This document shows positions 1-10,078 of a DNA stretch of 64,000 nt, piece by piece (within the stretch, counting starts at the first letter, position 1; each line of letters starts with the position of its first letter). The translations under genes and the position numbers were made by a program. The stretch covers positions 124,001 to 188,000 of the forward strand of contig NZ_SSSQ01000001.1 of the NCBI RefSeq assembly GCF_009469765.1. Direction: 5' to 3'. Source of the DNA: Dechloromonas hortensis. Lineage in GTDB: Bacteria > Pseudomonadota > Gammaproteobacteria > Burkholderiales > Rhodocyclaceae. The notes below the pieces were generated by a model. The model saw nothing but the letters and a program-made list of their open reading frames with translations, made no database searches and was not told the DNA's origin.

Positions 1-1
1 A

Positions 2-1225
2 GTCATCCGCAACCGCGACGCGCACCATCTCTATCGCTTCGACAGCTATTTCTGGTACCTGACCGGCTTCCCGGAACCGGAAGCGGTCGTCGTGCTGATC
101 GGCGCCAAGGATGGCAAAAGCAAACCGAAATCCATCCTGTTCTGCCGCGAAAAGCATGAAGAGCGCGAAATCTGGGACGGCTACCGCTACGGGCCGAAAG
201 CCGCCAAGACCGCCTTCGGCTTCGATGCCGCCTACCCGATCGAGCAACTCGACAAGAAACTGGCCGAATTCCTCGTCGACCGCGACACCCTGTGGCATGC
301 CATCGGCCACGACAGCAGCTGGGATACCCGCATTGCCAAGGCCTTGAACGAAGTCCGTGCCCAGACCCGGGCCGGCAAGCGGGCGCCGCGCGCCATCCAC
401 GACCTGCGCGCCGAACTCGACGCCATGCGCCTGATCAAGGATGCCGCCGAGGCCGGCATCCAGCAACGCTCGGCCGACATCGCCAGCGCCGGCCACGCCC
501 GCGCCATGCGCGCCTGCCGCCCCGGCATGGCCGAGTACGAACTGGAAGCCGAACTGAGCTACGAATTCAGGAAGCGCGGCGCCGATGCCCACGCCTACAC
601 GCCGATCGTCGCCGGCGGCGCCAATGCCTGCGTGCTCCACTACGTCTCCAACGACAAGGTGCTCAACGACCACACCCTGGTCCTGATCGACGCCGGCTGC
701 GAAGTCGAAGGCTACGCAGCCGACATCACCCGCACTTTCCCGGTCAATGGCCGCTTCAATGCGGCGCAGAAGGACGTCTATGAAATCGTCCTCGCCGCCC
801 AGGCGGCAGCCATCCAGGCGACGGCGCCCGGCCGCCACTTCATGGAAGGCCACGATGCCGCCGTCCGCGTGCTGACCCAGGGCCTGATCGATCTCAAGCT
901 GCTCCAGGGCGACCTCGACAACCTGATCGAAAAAGGCGATTTCCGCCGCTTCTACATGCACCGCACCGGCCACTGGCTCGGCCTCGACGTGCATGATGCC
1001 GGCGAATACAAGGTCGGCGACGAATGGACCCGGCTGCTGCCGGGCATGACGCTGACCGTCGAACCCGGCCTCTACATCCGTCCCGGCGCCGATATCCCGC
1101 CGGCGCTGGCCGGCATCGGCATCCGCATCGAGGACGACGTCCGGGTCACCGAGTCAGGCTGCGACGTCTACACCACGGCGCCGAAGACGGTGGCCGAAAT
1201 CGAGGAAGTGATGCGCCATGAGTGA
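2..1225 (+). CDS. pepP: Xaa-Pro aminopeptidase P, 5' end outside window
   Basis: Cytosolic M24B metallopeptidase that removes the N-terminal residue from peptides with proline at position 2. The reading frame is open from base 2, so the start lies upstream; about 407 residues are visible and the family is about 440 long. The five metal ligands of the pita-bread fold are all present: Asp codons at 689 and 722 (IDAG, ADITRTF), His at 971 (HRTGHWLG), Glu at 1061 (VEPGLYI) and Glu at 1130 (RIEDDV). Its TGA overlaps the ubiH start by 8 bases, so the two genes are probably co-transcribed; pepP-ubiH is a familiar order in proteobacteria. Confidence 0.95.
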   Translation, partial: VIRNRDAHHLYRFDSYFWYLTGFPEPEAVVVLIGAKDGKSKPKSILFCREKHEEREIWDGYRYGPKAAKTAFGFDAAYPIEQLDKKLAEFLVDRDTLWHAIGHDSSWDTRIAKALNEVRAQTRAGKRAPRAIHDLRAELDAMRLIKDAAEAGIQQRSADIASAGHARAMRACRPGMAEYELEAELSYEFRKRGADAHAYTPIVAGGANACVLHYVSNDKVLNDHTLVLIDAGCEVEGYAADITRTFPVNGRFNAAQKDVYEIVLAAQAAAIQATAPGRHFMEGHDAAVRVLTQGLIDLKLLQGDLDNLIEKGDFRRFYMHRTGHWLGLDVHDAGEYKVGDEWTRLLPGMTLTVEPGLYIRPGADIPPALAGIGIRIEDDVRVTESGCDVYTTAPKTVAEIEEVMRHE

Positions 1226-2363
1226 ACCGGCGGTTGAAAACGTCGATATCCTGATTGTCGGCGCCGGCCCGGTCGGCATGACCTTGCAACTGGCACTTGC
1301 CGCTGGCGGCCAGAAATCGCTGTTGGTCGACCGTCGATCGCAGGCATCACAACAACAGGACCCGCGCGCCCTCGCCTTGTCGTACGGTGCCCGCCAGCTG
1401 CTCGAACAGATCAATAGCTGGCCGAGCCGCGCCGCGACACCGATCGAAACCATCCACATCTCGCAAAAGGATGGCTTCGGCCGGACGCTGATCGACCGCG
1501 CCGACTACGCGCTGCCGGCGCTCGGCTACGTCGTCCGCTACCGCGACCTGGCGGCGGACCTGGCGGCGCAATTGCCGCCGGACGCCATGCTGGCCGAGGC
1601 GGAAATTCTCGACATCACCCCGGGTGACGATCACGTCACCGTCACGCTGCGCCATGCCGGCCAGTTGCGCGCCATCCAGAGCAAGCTGCTCGTCCATGCC
1701 GAAGGCACGCCGGGCGACGACCCGGCGGTCAAGGTCAGCGATTACGAACAGCATGCCGTGATCGCCGAAATCACGCCGACACCAGGCCATAACAAGCGCG
1801 CCTGGGAACGCTTCACGCCGGACGGCCCGCTCGCGCTGCTGCCGCTTGGCGACGAATACTCGGTCGTCTTCACGCTGCCGCCGGCCAAGGCCGATGCCGT
1901 GATGGCGATGGACGACACCGCTTTCACCGTCGCCCTGCAAAACCAGTTCGGCCGGCGCCTGAGCTTCACCAAGCCCGGTCCGCGCAGCCGCTTTCCGCTC
2001 GCCCTGCGCCTGCGTGAAACGCTGGTCAAGGGCAAGGAAGTGTGGATCGGCAATACGGCGCAAACCCTGCACCCGGTCTCCGGCCAGGGTTTCAATCTCG
2101 GCATCCGCGACGCTTGGCAACTGGCGGAAATATTGCTTAAAAATGGCGTCGACCGTGGCAGTCTGGCCGACTATGCCGCCAGTCGCCGCCTCGACCGCCG
2201 GGGCAGCGCCTTCTTCACCGACCAGATCGTCCGCACCTTCTCCAACGATTGCGGCCCGCTCAAGCTGGCCCGCGGTCTTGGCCTGCTTGCCCTCGACCTC
2301 TGTCCGCCGGCCCGTCACTTCGTCGCCAAGCGGATGATCTGGGGAGCCCGCGCTTGGCCGTAA
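1218..2363 (+). CDS. ubiH: FAD-dependent ubiquinone-pathway hydroxylase (UbiH type)
   Basis: Aromatic-ring hydroxylase of ubiquinone synthesis, 381 residues, as expected for the UbiH/UbiI/UbiF family. The dinucleotide-binding GAGPVG sits at residues 15-20, and the FAD ribityl motif GNTAQTLHPVSGQGFNLG starts near residue 276. The middle DG motif is weak: HAEGT stands where AADG is usual. The neighbour pepP favours UbiH (C6 hydroxylation) over the paralogues, but sequence alone does not fix which ring position is modified. The gene starts inside pepP and its stop overlaps the menA start. Confidence 0.87.
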   Translation: MSEPAVENVDILIVGAGPVGMTLQLALAAGGQKSLLVDRRSQASQQQDPRALALSYGARQLLEQINSWPSRAATPIETIHISQKDGFGRTLIDRADYALPALGYVVRYRDLAADLAAQLPPDAMLAEAEILDITPGDDHVTVTLRHAGQLRAIQSKLLVHAEGTPGDDPAVKVSDYEQHAVIAEITPTPGHNKRAWERFTPDGPLALLPLGDEYSVVFTLPPAKADAVMAMDDTAFTVALQNQFGRRLSFTKPGPRSRFPLALRLRETLVKGKEVWIGNTAQTLHPVSGQGFNLGIRDAWQLAEILLKNGVDRGSLADYAASRRLDRRGSAFFTDQIVRTFSNDCGPLKLARGLGLLALDLCPPARHFVAKRMIWGARAWP

Positions 2364-3241
2364 ATCCCGGGCGGCTGCAAGCCTGGTTCCTCGCCTGCCG
2401 CCCCAAGACCCTGTCCGTCTCGCTGTCGCCGGTGCTGGTCGGCACCGCCATCGCCTGGCACGACAGCGGCGCCTTGCTCTGGCTGCCGCTGCTCGCTGCC
2501 GCCCTCGGCGCCGGCTTCATCCAGATCGGCACCAACCTGTTCAACGATGTCGGCGACTTCCTGCGCGGCACCGACACGCCGGATCGCCTCGGCCCCAAAC
2601 GCGCCACCGCCGAAGGCTGGCTCAGCGTCGGCCGCGTCAAACTCGGCGCCTGGCTGGCCTTTGCCCTCGCCTTCCTGTGCGGCATCTATCTGGTCTGGCA
2701 TGGCGGCTGGCCGATCGTCGCCATTGGCCTCGCCTCGCTGGCCGCCGGCTGGGCCTACACCGGCGGCCCGAAGCCGATTGCCTACGGTCCACTCGGTGAA
2801 ATTTTCGTTTTTCTCTTTTTCGGCTTGGTCGCCGTTGGCGGCAGCTATTACCTGCAAACGCTCGGCCTGAGCCCGGCGGCACTGATTGCCGCAGCGCTGG
2901 TCGGCATCCACGCCGCGGCGGTGATCACCGTCAACAACTACCGCGACCTCGACGGCGATGCCCGAAACGGCAAGAACACGCTGGCCGTCCGCCTCGGCCG
3001 CCCGGCGACGCGCCGGATCTACGCCGGCGAAATGCTCCTCCCTTACGCCTTGCTCCCCCTGCTCGGCGCCGAACTGGGCGCGCTGGCGGCACTGCCGCTG
3101 CTGTCGCTGCCTCTGGCCGGCCGCCTGATCCAGCGTTTTCATAGGGAAGCACCGGGGCCGGTTTTTAACCAGATTCTGGCGTTGACCGCCGGACTGCAAC
3201 TGGCCTTCGCGCTGCTGCTGACCCTCGCCTTCAGCCTCTGA
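2354..3241 (+). CDS. menA: 1,4-dihydroxy-2-naphthoate prenyltransferase (MenA type)
   Basis: UbiA-superfamily membrane prenyltransferase that attaches the polyprenyl tail to DHNA in menaquinone synthesis. The first Asp-rich motif (NDVGDFLRGTD, near residue 62, followed by DRLGPKRAT) and the second (NNYRDLDGDARNGK, near residue 194) bind the prenyl diphosphate through magnesium. Hydrophobic helices fill the rest. The frame is open further upstream, but homology begins at NPGRLQAWFLACRPKTLS, so I choose TTG at 2354, which overlaps the ubiH stop; GTG at 2360 is the alternative. This gives 295 residues. No other men gene is in the window. Confidence 0.83.
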   Translation: MAVNPGRLQAWFLACRPKTLSVSLSPVLVGTAIAWHDSGALLWLPLLAAALGAGFIQIGTNLFNDVGDFLRGTDTPDRLGPKRATAEGWLSVGRVKLGAWLAFALAFLCGIYLVWHGGWPIVAIGLASLAAGWAYTGGPKPIAYGPLGEIFVFLFFGLVAVGGSYYLQTLGLSPAALIAAALVGIHAAAVITVNNYRDLDGDARNGKNTLAVRLGRPATRRIYAGEMLLPYALLPLLGAELGALAALPLLSLPLAGRLIQRFHREAPGPVFNQILALTAGLQLAFALLLTLAFSL

Positions 3242-3311
3242 AGCGAGCCAAAGGCCGGGCCAGAGCGGCCCGTTCTTGTTAAAATGCGCTGCTTTTTCCC
3301 GGAGCATCCCC

Positions 3312-4601
3312 GTGCTTGAACGCCTGTTCCAGCTCCAAGCCCATGGCACCACGGTCCGTACCGAGCTACTCGCCGGTCTGACCACTTTCCTGACCATGGC
3401 CTACATTGTCTTCGTCAATCCCGACATTCTCTCGGCCGCCGGCATGCCGAAAGATGCGGTCTTTGTCGCGACCTGCCTGGCCGCCGCCATCGGCACCGGC
3501 ATCATGGGGCTGTACGCCAATTACCCGGTGGCGCTGGCGCCGGCCATGGGCCTCAACGCCTATTTCGCCTTCACCGTCGTCCAGGGCATGCACTACACCT
3601 GGCAGGCGGCACTCGGCGCCGTGCTGATTTCCGGCCTGCTCTTTGTCGCCGTCAGCCTGTTCCGGGTCCGCGAGTGGATCGTCAATGCCATCCCGACCTC
3701 GCTCAAATACTCGATCTCGGCCGGCATCGGCCTCTTTCTCGCCATCATCGGCCTGAAAAACGCCGGCCTGATCACCGCCCATCCCGCCACCCTGCTCACC
3801 CTCGGTGACCTGCACACACCTGGCCCGCTACTCGCCTCGGCCGGCTTCATGCTGATCGTCGGACTCGAATACCGCCGGGTGCCGGGCGCCATCATCATCG
3901 CCATCCTGTCGGTGACAGCCGCCTCGGTCGCCCTCGGCCTGACCGAATTCCACGGCGTCGTCGCGCCGCCGCCCTCGCTGGCTCCGACCTTCCTGCAGAT
4001 GGATCTGGCCGGCGCGCTCAATGCCGGCCTGCTGACCGTCGTCCTGACCTTCTTCATCGTCGAACTGTTCGACGCCTCCGGCACGCTGATCGGCGTCTGC
4101 CATCGGGCCGGCCTGCTCGATGCCAACGGCCGCCTGCCCCGCCTGAAGAAGGCGCTGCTCGCCGATTCGCTGGCGATCACCGCCGGCGCCTGCCTCGGCA
4201 CCTCGTCGACCACGGCCTACATCGAATCGGCGGCCGGCACCGCGGCCGGCGGTCGCACCGGCCTGACCGCCGTCGTCGTCGCCCTGCTTTTTCTCGCCGC
4301 CGTCGTCTTCGCCCCGCTGGCCAGCACCGTGCCGGCCTACGCCACCGCCCCGGCGCTATGCTACGTCGCCATCCTGATGTCGCGCGGCCTGGCCGAAATC
4401 GACTGGGACGACCTGACCGAAGCGACACCGGCCGTCGTCACCGCCATCACCATCCCGTTCACCTTCTCGATCGCCAACGGCATCGCCTTCGGCTTCATCT
4501 CCTACGTCGCGATCAAGTTGCTGGCCGGCCGCTCACGCGACCTCTCACCGACCGTGGCGCTGATCGCCGCCGCCTTCATCGCCAAGTTCGCCCTGCTCTG
4601 A
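3312..4601 (+). CDS. AzgA/PbuG-type purine permease (NCS2)
   Basis: Inner-membrane proton-coupled importer of adenine, hypoxanthine or guanine. Family signatures include [20 protein letters not shown] near the N terminus, SGTLIGV, and [20 protein letters not shown] in the substrate region; about a dozen hydrophobic helices follow. GTG at 3312 is chosen over an upstream ATG because GGAG lies 8 bases before it and homology starts at LERLF, giving 429 residues. It is followed within 10 bases by apt and then hpt, which forms an import-and-salvage unit for purine bases. The exact base transported cannot be read from the sequence. Confidence 0.88.
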   Translation: MLERLFQLQAHGTTVRTELLAGLTTFLTMAYIVFVNPDILSAAGMPKDAVFVATCLAAAIGTGIMGLYANYPVALAPAMGLNAYFAFTVVQGMHYTWQAALGAVLISGLLFVAVSLFRVREWIVNAIPTSLKYSISAGIGLFLAIIGLKNAGLITAHPATLLTLGDLHTPGPLLASAGFMLIVGLEYRRVPGAIIIAILSVTAASVALGLTEFHGVVAPPPSLAPTFLQMDLAGALNAGLLTVVLTFFIVELFDASGTLIGVCHRAGLLDANGRLPRLKKALLADSLAITAGACLGTSSTTAYIESAAGTAAGGRTGLTAVVVALLFLAAVVFAPLASTVPAYATAPALCYVAILMSRGLAEIDWDDLTEATPAVVTAITIPFTFSIANGIAFGFISYVAIKLLAGRSRDLSPTVALIAAAFIAKFALL

Positions 4602-4611
4602 GGCCACCACC

Positions 4612-5166
4612 ATGACCACCGACCCGCTGTTCGACACCGCCTTCCTGCGCCAGCGCATCCGCACCGTCGCCGACTGGCCCAGCCCGGGCATCCAGTTTCG
4701 CGACATCACGCCGCTGCTGCAGGATCCGCGCGCCTTCCGCCTGCTCGTCGAGGCCTTCGTGCTGCGCTACATGAACGCCGGAATCGACCTGGTGGCCGGC
4801 ATCGACGCCCGCGGTTTCATTCTCGGCAGCGTCGTCGCCCACCAGTTGAACCGCGGCTTCATCCCGGTCCGCAAGAAGGGCAAGCTGCCCTTCGCCACGG
4901 TCGCCGAGGAATACGAACTCGAATACGGCAACGCCACCGTCGAAATCCATACCGACGCCGTCGCCGCCGGCCAGCGCGTGCTGCTGATCGACGACCTGAT
5001 CGCCACCGGCGGCACGATGATGGCCGCCGCCCGCCTGCTCCAGCGCCTGGAAGCGACCGTCGTCGAAGCGGCGGCGATTGTCGACCTGCCCGAACTGGGC
5101 GGCTCGAAACTACTCAAGGAAGCCGGCCTGCCGGTCTTTACCGTTTGCGACTTTGCCGGACACTGA
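4612..5166 (+). CDS. apt: Adenine phosphoribosyltransferase
   Basis: Type I phosphoribosyltransferase converting adenine plus PRPP to AMP. The PRPP loop [17 protein letters not shown] lies near residues 123-139, with the two acidic residues and the TGG turn intact. DFLP-type N-terminal elements ([10 protein letters not shown]) and [11 protein letters not shown] are typical of bacterial Apt. Its 184 residues are the usual size. It sits 10 bases after the purine permease and 3 bases before hpt. Confidence 0.95.
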   Translation: MTTDPLFDTAFLRQRIRTVADWPSPGIQFRDITPLLQDPRAFRLLVEAFVLRYMNAGIDLVAGIDARGFILGSVVAHQLNRGFIPVRKKGKLPFATVAEEYELEYGNATVEIHTDAVAAGQRVLLIDDLIATGGTMMAAARLLQRLEATVVEAAAIVDLPELGGSKLLKEAGLPVFTVCDFAGH

Positions 5167-5169
5167 ACC

Positions 5170-5730
5170 ATGACTATCGATCTCGAAGAAATCCGCCGCG
5201 CCCTGGCCGAAGCCGACTGCCTGGCCAGCCCCGAACAGGTTGACGCCGCGCTCGATCGCCTGGCCACCGCCATTACTGCCGAACTGGCCGAGCAGAACCC
5301 GCTGGTCTATTGCGTGATGAACGGCGGCCTGATCTTCGCCGGCCGCCTGCTCGCCCGCCTCGCCTTCCCGCTCGAAGTCTCCTACCTGCACGCCAGCCGC
5401 TACGGCCACCAGCTCGAAGGCAACAGCCTGCTCGACTGGCGCGTGCGCCCGGCGCACGACCTGAAAGGGCGCAGCGTGCTGGTCATCGACGACATCCTCG
5501 ATGAAGGCCACACCCTGCAGGCGATCTGCCAGCACCTGCTGGAAGAAGGTGCCGCCCGCGTGTCGACCGCCGTCCTCGTGCACAAGGTGCACGCGCGCAA
5601 GGCGGTGCCGGGCATGCGCGCCGATTTCAGCGGCCTGGACATCCCGGATCGCTTCCTGTTCGGCTGCGGCATGGACTACAAGGGCTACTGGCGCAACGCA
5701 CCTGGCATCTATGCACTGAAAGGCCATTAA
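5170..5730 (+). CDS. hpt: Hypoxanthine-guanine phosphoribosyltransferase
   Basis: Purine salvage enzyme of 186 residues. The PRPP loop SVLVIDDILDEGHTLQA is near residues 103-118, and YCVMNGGLIFAG upstream is the pyrophosphate-binding loop. DIPDRFLFGCGMDYKGYWRN near the C terminus carries the base-stacking and Asp contacts of HGPRTs. Three bases separate it from apt, so both are probably made from one message with the permease. The preference between hypoxanthine and guanine is not decidable here. Confidence 0.9.
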   Translation: MTIDLEEIRRALAEADCLASPEQVDAALDRLATAITAELAEQNPLVYCVMNGGLIFAGRLLARLAFPLEVSYLHASRYGHQLEGNSLLDWRVRPAHDLKGRSVLVIDDILDEGHTLQAICQHLLEEGAARVSTAVLVHKVHARKAVPGMRADFSGLDIPDRFLFGCGMDYKGYWRNAPGIYALKGH

Positions 5731-5749
5731 ATCAACAGTCAACCGATCA

Positions 5750-5790
5750 CCGGCCAGACATATTTTGGCCGGATTTGACTATTTTTTAAG
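5750..5790 (+). terminator. Probable terminator after hpt
   Basis: Arms CCGGCCA (5750-5756) and TGGCCGG (5766-5772) form a 7-bp GC-rich stem with a 9-base loop. ATTTGACTATTTTTT follows, so the U-tract is displaced by several bases. It separates the salvage genes from dusB. A TACAAT hexamer at 5803-5808 could be a -10 box for dusB, but no well-spaced -35 is visible. Confidence 0.5.
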
Positions 5791-5851
5791 CGGCCACTGC
5801 GGTACAATCGCCCCCTTCCCCGAACCACCCCTGCCTCGTCTTTTCGCGCCC

Positions 5852-6868
5852 ATGGAATTTGTCGGCTTCACCCTTCGCAACAACCTGTTCGTCGCGCCGA
5901 TGGCCGGCGTCACCGATCGCCCCTTCCGCCAACTGTGCAAGAAAATGGGCGCCGGACTGGCTGTTTCCGAAATGGTGACCAGCAATTCCCTGCTCTACGG
6001 CAGCGCCAAGACCTTGCGCCGGGCCAATCACACCGGGGAAGTGGCGCCGATTTCGGTGCAGATCGCCGGCGCCGATCCGGCCATGATGGCCGAGGCCGCC
6101 CGCCACAACGTCGATAACGGCGCCCAGATCATCGACATCAACATGGGCTGCCCGGCCAAGAAGGTCTGCAACGTGATGGCCGGCTCGGCCCTGATGCAGG
6201 ATGAGGAACTGGTCGGCAAGATCCTCGACGCCGTCGTCGGCGCCATCCCGAACACGCCGGTGACGCTGAAATTCCGTACCGGCTGGAACCTGGCCAACCG
6301 CAACGCACCGACCATCGCGCGCATTGCAGAAAGCGCTGGCGTCCGGGCCGTCGCCATCCACGGCCGGACGCGCTGCCAGCAATATACCGGCGAAGCCGAG
6401 TACGACACCATCGCCATGGTCAAGACGCTGATCAAGATTCCGGTCATCGCCAACGGCGACATCACGACGCCGGAAAAGGCCAAACACGTGCTCGACGTCA
6501 CCGGTGCCGACGGCGTCATGATCGGCCGCGCCGCCCAGGGCCGCCCCTGGCTGTTCCGCGAAATCGAGCACTATCTGAAAACCGGCGAGCACCTGCCGCC
6601 GGCCGAGGTCAAGGAGATCCACAGCATCCTGCTGGCGCATCTCGAAGACCTCTACGCTTTCTACGGCCCGGAAACGGGGTTCAAGGTCGCCCGCAAGCAC
6701 ATTTCCTGGTACACCAAGGGACTGGTCGGCTCGGCAGCCTTCCGCAAGGAAATGAACGTTCTGCCCAGCATCGAACAACAGATGCAGGCGGTAAACGACT
6801 TCTTCTGCCAACTAGCGGCAGAGCATGCACACCTAAAATACAATTCAGAGGAGGCGTTGGCAGCATGA
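5852..6868 (+). CDS. dusB: tRNA-dihydrouridine synthase B
   Basis: FMN enzyme that reduces uridine to dihydrouridine in tRNA. FMN-barrel motifs APMAGVTDRPFRQL, the catalytic-cysteine motif NMGCPAKKVC (Cys near residue 100), HGRTRCQQYTG and GADGVMIGRAAQGRPWLF are all present. The frame is open to 5765, but ATG at 5852 (MEFVGFTLRNNLF) matches the family N terminus and gives 338 residues. The dusB stop overlaps the fis ATG by 4 bases; the dusB-fis operon is conserved across gamma- and betaproteobacteria. Confidence 0.95.
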   Translation: MEFVGFTLRNNLFVAPMAGVTDRPFRQLCKKMGAGLAVSEMVTSNSLLYGSAKTLRRANHTGEVAPISVQIAGADPAMMAEAARHNVDNGAQIIDINMGCPAKKVCNVMAGSALMQDEELVGKILDAVVGAIPNTPVTLKFRTGWNLANRNAPTIARIAESAGVRAVAIHGRTRCQQYTGEAEYDTIAMVKTLIKIPVIANGDITTPEKAKHVLDVTGADGVMIGRAAQGRPWLFREIEHYLKTGEHLPPAEVKEIHSILLAHLEDLYAFYGPETGFKVARKHISWYTKGLVGSAAFRKEMNVLPSIEQQMQAVNDFFCQLAAEHAHLKYNSEEALAA

Positions 6869-7098
6869 GCCAACAGGATTTGGGGAAATGTGTCACGAAC
6901 TCGCTGGAACAATACTTTCGTGACCTCGACGGCGAAAAACCCGCCGCGATTTATGACATGGTTCTACGCAGCATCGAAAAACCGATGCTCGAAGTAGTGC
7001 TCGCCAAGGCGGGCAGCAACCAGACGCTGGCCGCGGAGATGCTCGGCATCAACCGCAACACCCTGCGCAAGAAACTTACCGAACATCAACTACTGTAA
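6865..7098 (+). CDS. fis: Nucleoid protein Fis
   Basis: Small DNA-bending protein that shapes the nucleoid and activates stable-RNA promoters. The C-terminal helix-turn-helix ([18 protein letters not shown]) is unmistakable. At 77 residues it is shorter than the 98-residue E. coli protein, mainly in the N-terminal arm that carries the Hin/Gin recombination function; this shorter form is usual for betaproteobacteria. It is translationally coupled to dusB by ATGA and is followed after 5 bases by purH. Confidence 0.95.
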   Translation: MSQQDLGKCVTNSLEQYFRDLDGEKPAAIYDMVLRSIEKPMLEVVLAKAGSNQTLAAEMLGINRNTLRKKLTEHQLL

Positions 7099-7103
7099 TC
7101 GCC

Positions 7104-8696
7104 ATGACCATCAAGCAAGCACTGATTTCCGTCTCCGATAAAACCGGCGTTCTTGAATTTGCCCAGGGCCTCGCTGCCCAAGGCGTCAAGCTGCTGTCCA
7201 CCGGCGGCACCGCCAAGATGCTGCGTGACGCCGGCCTGGCCGTCACCGAAATCGGCGACTACACCGGCTTCCCGGAAATGCTAGACGGTCGCGTCAAGAC
7301 CCTGCACCCGAAGGTACACGGCGGCATCCTGGCCCGCCGCGACCTGCCTGAGCACATGGCGACCATCGAACAGCACGGCATTCCGATGATCGATCTGGTC
7401 TGCGTGAACCTCTATCCGTTCGCCGCCACCATCGCCAAGGACGGCGTCACCCTGGAAGACGCAATCGAGAACATCGACATCGGCGGTCCGGCCATGGTCC
7501 GTTCCTCGGCCAAGAATTACGCTGGCGTCGCCATCGTCACCGATCCGGAAGACTACCAGCCGCTGCTCGCCGAAATGCAGGCCAATGCCGGCGCCCTGCA
7601 ACTGGCGACCCGTTTCGGCCTGGCCAAGAAGGCCTTCACCCACACCGCCCGCTACGACAGCATGATCGCCAACTGGCTGACCGGCCTCGACGAAGGTGCC
7701 GAAGCCAAGCCGGCTGAAGCTGCCCCGACACCGGCCATCTTCCCGGCCAAGCTGCAACTGGCTTTCGACCGTACCGAGATCCTCCGTTACGGCGAGAATT
7801 CGCACCAGAGCGCCGCCTTCTACCGCGACACCAATCCGGTCGCCGGCAGCATCGCCGCCTACACGCAGTTGCAGGGCAAGGAATTGTCCTACAACAATAT
7901 CGCCGACTCCGATGCCGCCTGGGAATGCGTCAAGACCTTCGATGCCCCGGCCTGCGTCATTGTCAAGCACGCCAACCCCTGTGGCGTAGCCATCGACGGC
8001 ACCCTGCTCGGTGCCTACGAAAAATCCTTCAAGACCGACTCGACCTCGGCCTTCGGCGGCATCATCGCCTTCAACGGCGAAGTCGGCATCGACGTGGTCA
8101 ACGCCATGAACGAGCGCAAGCACTTCGTCGAAGTCCTGATCGCCCCGTCCTTCACCGCCGAAGCCAAGGCCGCGCTGGCCGCCAAGGCCAATCTGCGCGT
8201 GCTGGTCGTTCCAATCTCCCGCGCCCTCAACGCGCTGGAATTCAAGCGCGTCGGCGGCGGCCTGCTGGTCCAGACGCCGGACAACTTCACGGCGCAGGCC
8301 TCCGGCCTGAAGATCGTCACCAAGGTGCAGCCGACCGCGCAGCAGATCGAAGACCTGCTCTTCGCCGAGCGCGTCGCCAAGTTCGTCAAGTCGAACGCCA
8401 TCGTGTTCTGCGGCAACGGCATGACGCTCGGCGTCGGCGCCGGCCAGATGAGCCGCGTCGATTCGACCAAGATCGCCAGCATCAAGGCCCAGCACGCCGG
8501 CCTCGAACTCAAGGGTTCGGTGGTCGCGTCGGATGCCTTCTTCCCGTTCCGTGACGGCGTCGACGTGCTGGCCGAAGCCGGCGCCAAGGCCGTCATCCAG
8601 CCGGGTGGTTCGATGCGCGACGAGGAAGTCATCGCCGCCGCCGACGAACATGGCCTGGCCATGGTCTTTACCGGCAACCGTCACTTCCGTCACTAA
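7104..8696 (+). CDS. purH: Bifunctional AICAR transformylase/IMP cyclohydrolase
   Basis: Catalyses the last two steps of IMP synthesis. The N-terminal MGS-like cyclohydrolase domain shows [11 protein letters not shown] and [13 protein letters not shown] near residue 64. The C-terminal transformylase domain carries the catalytic KHANPCG near residue 288, then DSTSAFGG. At 530 residues it is full length. It lies 5 bases after fis and 27 before purD, so purine synthesis is probably tied to the dusB-fis promoter, a growth-linked arrangement. Confidence 0.97.
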   Translation: MTIKQALISVSDKTGVLEFAQGLAAQGVKLLSTGGTAKMLRDAGLAVTEIGDYTGFPEMLDGRVKTLHPKVHGGILARRDLPEHMATIEQHGIPMIDLVCVNLYPFAATIAKDGVTLEDAIENIDIGGPAMVRSSAKNYAGVAIVTDPEDYQPLLAEMQANAGALQLATRFGLAKKAFTHTARYDSMIANWLTGLDEGAEAKPAEAAPTPAIFPAKLQLAFDRTEILRYGENSHQSAAFYRDTNPVAGSIAAYTQLQGKELSYNNIADSDAAWECVKTFDAPACVIVKHANPCGVAIDGTLLGAYEKSFKTDSTSAFGGIIAFNGEVGIDVVNAMNERKHFVEVLIAPSFTAEAKAALAAKANLRVLVVPISRALNALEFKRVGGGLLVQTPDNFTAQASGLKIVTKVQPTAQQIEDLLFAERVAKFVKSNAIVFCGNGMTLGVGAGQMSRVDSTKIASIKAQHAGLELKGSVVASDAFFPFRDGVDVLAEAGAKAVIQPGGSMRDEEVIAAADEHGLAMVFTGNRHFRH

Positions 8697-8723
8697 TAAC
8701 AAGCACACTCGAAGAGATCAGCC

Positions 8724-10001
8724 ATGAAACTACTGGTAATCGGTTCCGGCGGCCGCGAGCACGCCATGGCCTGGCGCCTGGCCAAGACGCCCGGCCTGCA
8801 GAAGGTTTACGTCGCCCCCGGCAACGCCGGCACGGCCCGTGAGCACGAGCTGGAAAACCTCAACATCACCGACCCGGAAGCGCTGGCTGATTTCGCCGAG
8901 CAGAACAAGATCCACCTCACCGTCGTTGGCCCGGAAGCGCCCCTGGCGGCTGGCGTGGTCAACGTTTTCCGGGCCCGCGGCCTGAAGATCTTCGGCCCGA
9001 CCAAGGAAGCCGCCCAGCTCGAATCCTCGAAGGATTTCGCCAAGCGCTTCATGGCCCGCCACAACATCCCGACCGCGGAATTTGCCACGTTTACCGAGTC
9101 GACCGCAGCCCACGCCTACATCGACCAGAAAGGCGCCCCCATCGTCATCAAGGCCGACGGCCTGGCTGCCGGCAAGGGCGTTGTCGTCGCCATGTCGCTG
9201 GAAGAAGCGCATGCCGCGATCGACGACATGCTGTCCGGCAACAAGCTGGGTGATGCCGGCGCCCGCGTCGTCATCGAGGAATTCCTCGATGGCGAGGAAG
9301 CCAGCTTCATCGTCATGGTCGACGGCAAGAATGTCCTCGCCCTGGCCTCCAGCCAGGACCACAAGCGGATCGGTGACGGCGACACCGGCCCCAACACCGG
9401 CGGCATGGGTGCCTACTCGCCGGCCCCGGTGGTCACCCCGGAAGTGCACGCCAAGGCGATGCGCGAAATCATCCTGCCCACCGTGCGCGGCATGGCGGCC
9501 GACGGCATTCCGTTCAGCGGCTTCCTCTACGCCGGCCTGATGATCGGCAAGGATGGCAGCGTCAAGACGCTGGAATTCAACTGCCGGATGGGCGACCCGG
9601 AAACCCAGCCGATCCTGATGCGCTTGAAGTCGGATTTCGTCGATCTGCTGGAGCACGGCATCAACGGCACGCTGGACCAGGTCGAAGCCGAATGGGACCG
9701 CCGCATCGCGCTGGGCGTCGTGCTGGCCGCCGCCAACTACCCGGACACCCCGCGCAAGGGTGACCAGATCACCGGCCTGCCGAACGGCAACAGCTTCGGT
9801 GAAGATGCTCATGTCTTCCATGCCGGCACCGCCAACCAGGACAGCAAGGTCGTCACCAGCGGCGGTCGCGTGCTGTGCGTCACGGCACTCGGCGAAAACA
9901 TCAAGCTGGCCCAGAAACTGGCCTACGAATCAGCTGTCCAGATTCATTTCGACGGCATGCAGTTCCGCAAGGACATCGGCCACCGGGCGATCAGCCGCTG
10001 A
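8724..10001 (+). CDS. purD: Phosphoribosylamine-glycine ligase (GARS)
   Basis: ATP-grasp ligase joining glycine to phosphoribosylamine in the second step of purine synthesis. The N terminus MKLLVIGSGGREHAMAW is diagnostic. The ATP-grasp core shows IVIKADGLAAGKGVVVA, then EASFIVMVDG, and EFNCRMGDPETQ supplies the metal-binding residues. Full length at 425 residues. It is the last gene of the dusB-fis-purH-purD run and is followed by a strong terminator. Confidence 0.97.
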   Translation: MKLLVIGSGGREHAMAWRLAKTPGLQKVYVAPGNAGTAREHELENLNITDPEALADFAEQNKIHLTVVGPEAPLAAGVVNVFRARGLKIFGPTKEAAQLESSKDFAKRFMARHNIPTAEFATFTESTAAHAYIDQKGAPIVIKADGLAAGKGVVVAMSLEEAHAAIDDMLSGNKLGDAGARVVIEEFLDGEEASFIVMVDGKNVLALASSQDHKRIGDGDTGPNTGGMGAYSPAPVVTPEVHAKAMREIILPTVRGMAADGIPFSGFLYAGLMIGKDGSVKTLEFNCRMGDPETQPILMRLKSDFVDLLEHGINGTLDQVEAEWDRRIALGVVLAAANYPDTPRKGDQITGLPNGNSFGEDAHVFHAGTANQDSKVVTSGGRVLCVTALGENIKLAQKLAYESAVQIHFDGMQFRKDIGHRAISR

Positions 10002-10026
10002 ACCATTACGGCGCAACCGACTCTGA

Positions 10027-10062
10027 CGGGCGGCTCATTTGGTAGATGAGCCGCCCGTTTTT
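10027..10062 (+). terminator. Rho-independent terminator after purD
   Basis: A perfect 12-bp stem (CGGGCGGCTCAT, 10027-10038, pairing with 10046-10057) with a 7-base loop is followed directly by TTTTT. It ends the dusB-fis-purH-purD transcript 25 bases after the purD stop. The hemF ribosome-binding site comes right after it. Confidence 0.92.
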
Positions 10063-10078
10063 CATTTCCGGAGACTCA

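Noticed and set aside
5775..5808. TTGACT/TACAAT promoter for dusB
   Set aside because: The spacer is 22 bases, too long for a normal sigma-70 promoter, and the TTGACT overlaps the hpt terminator tail.
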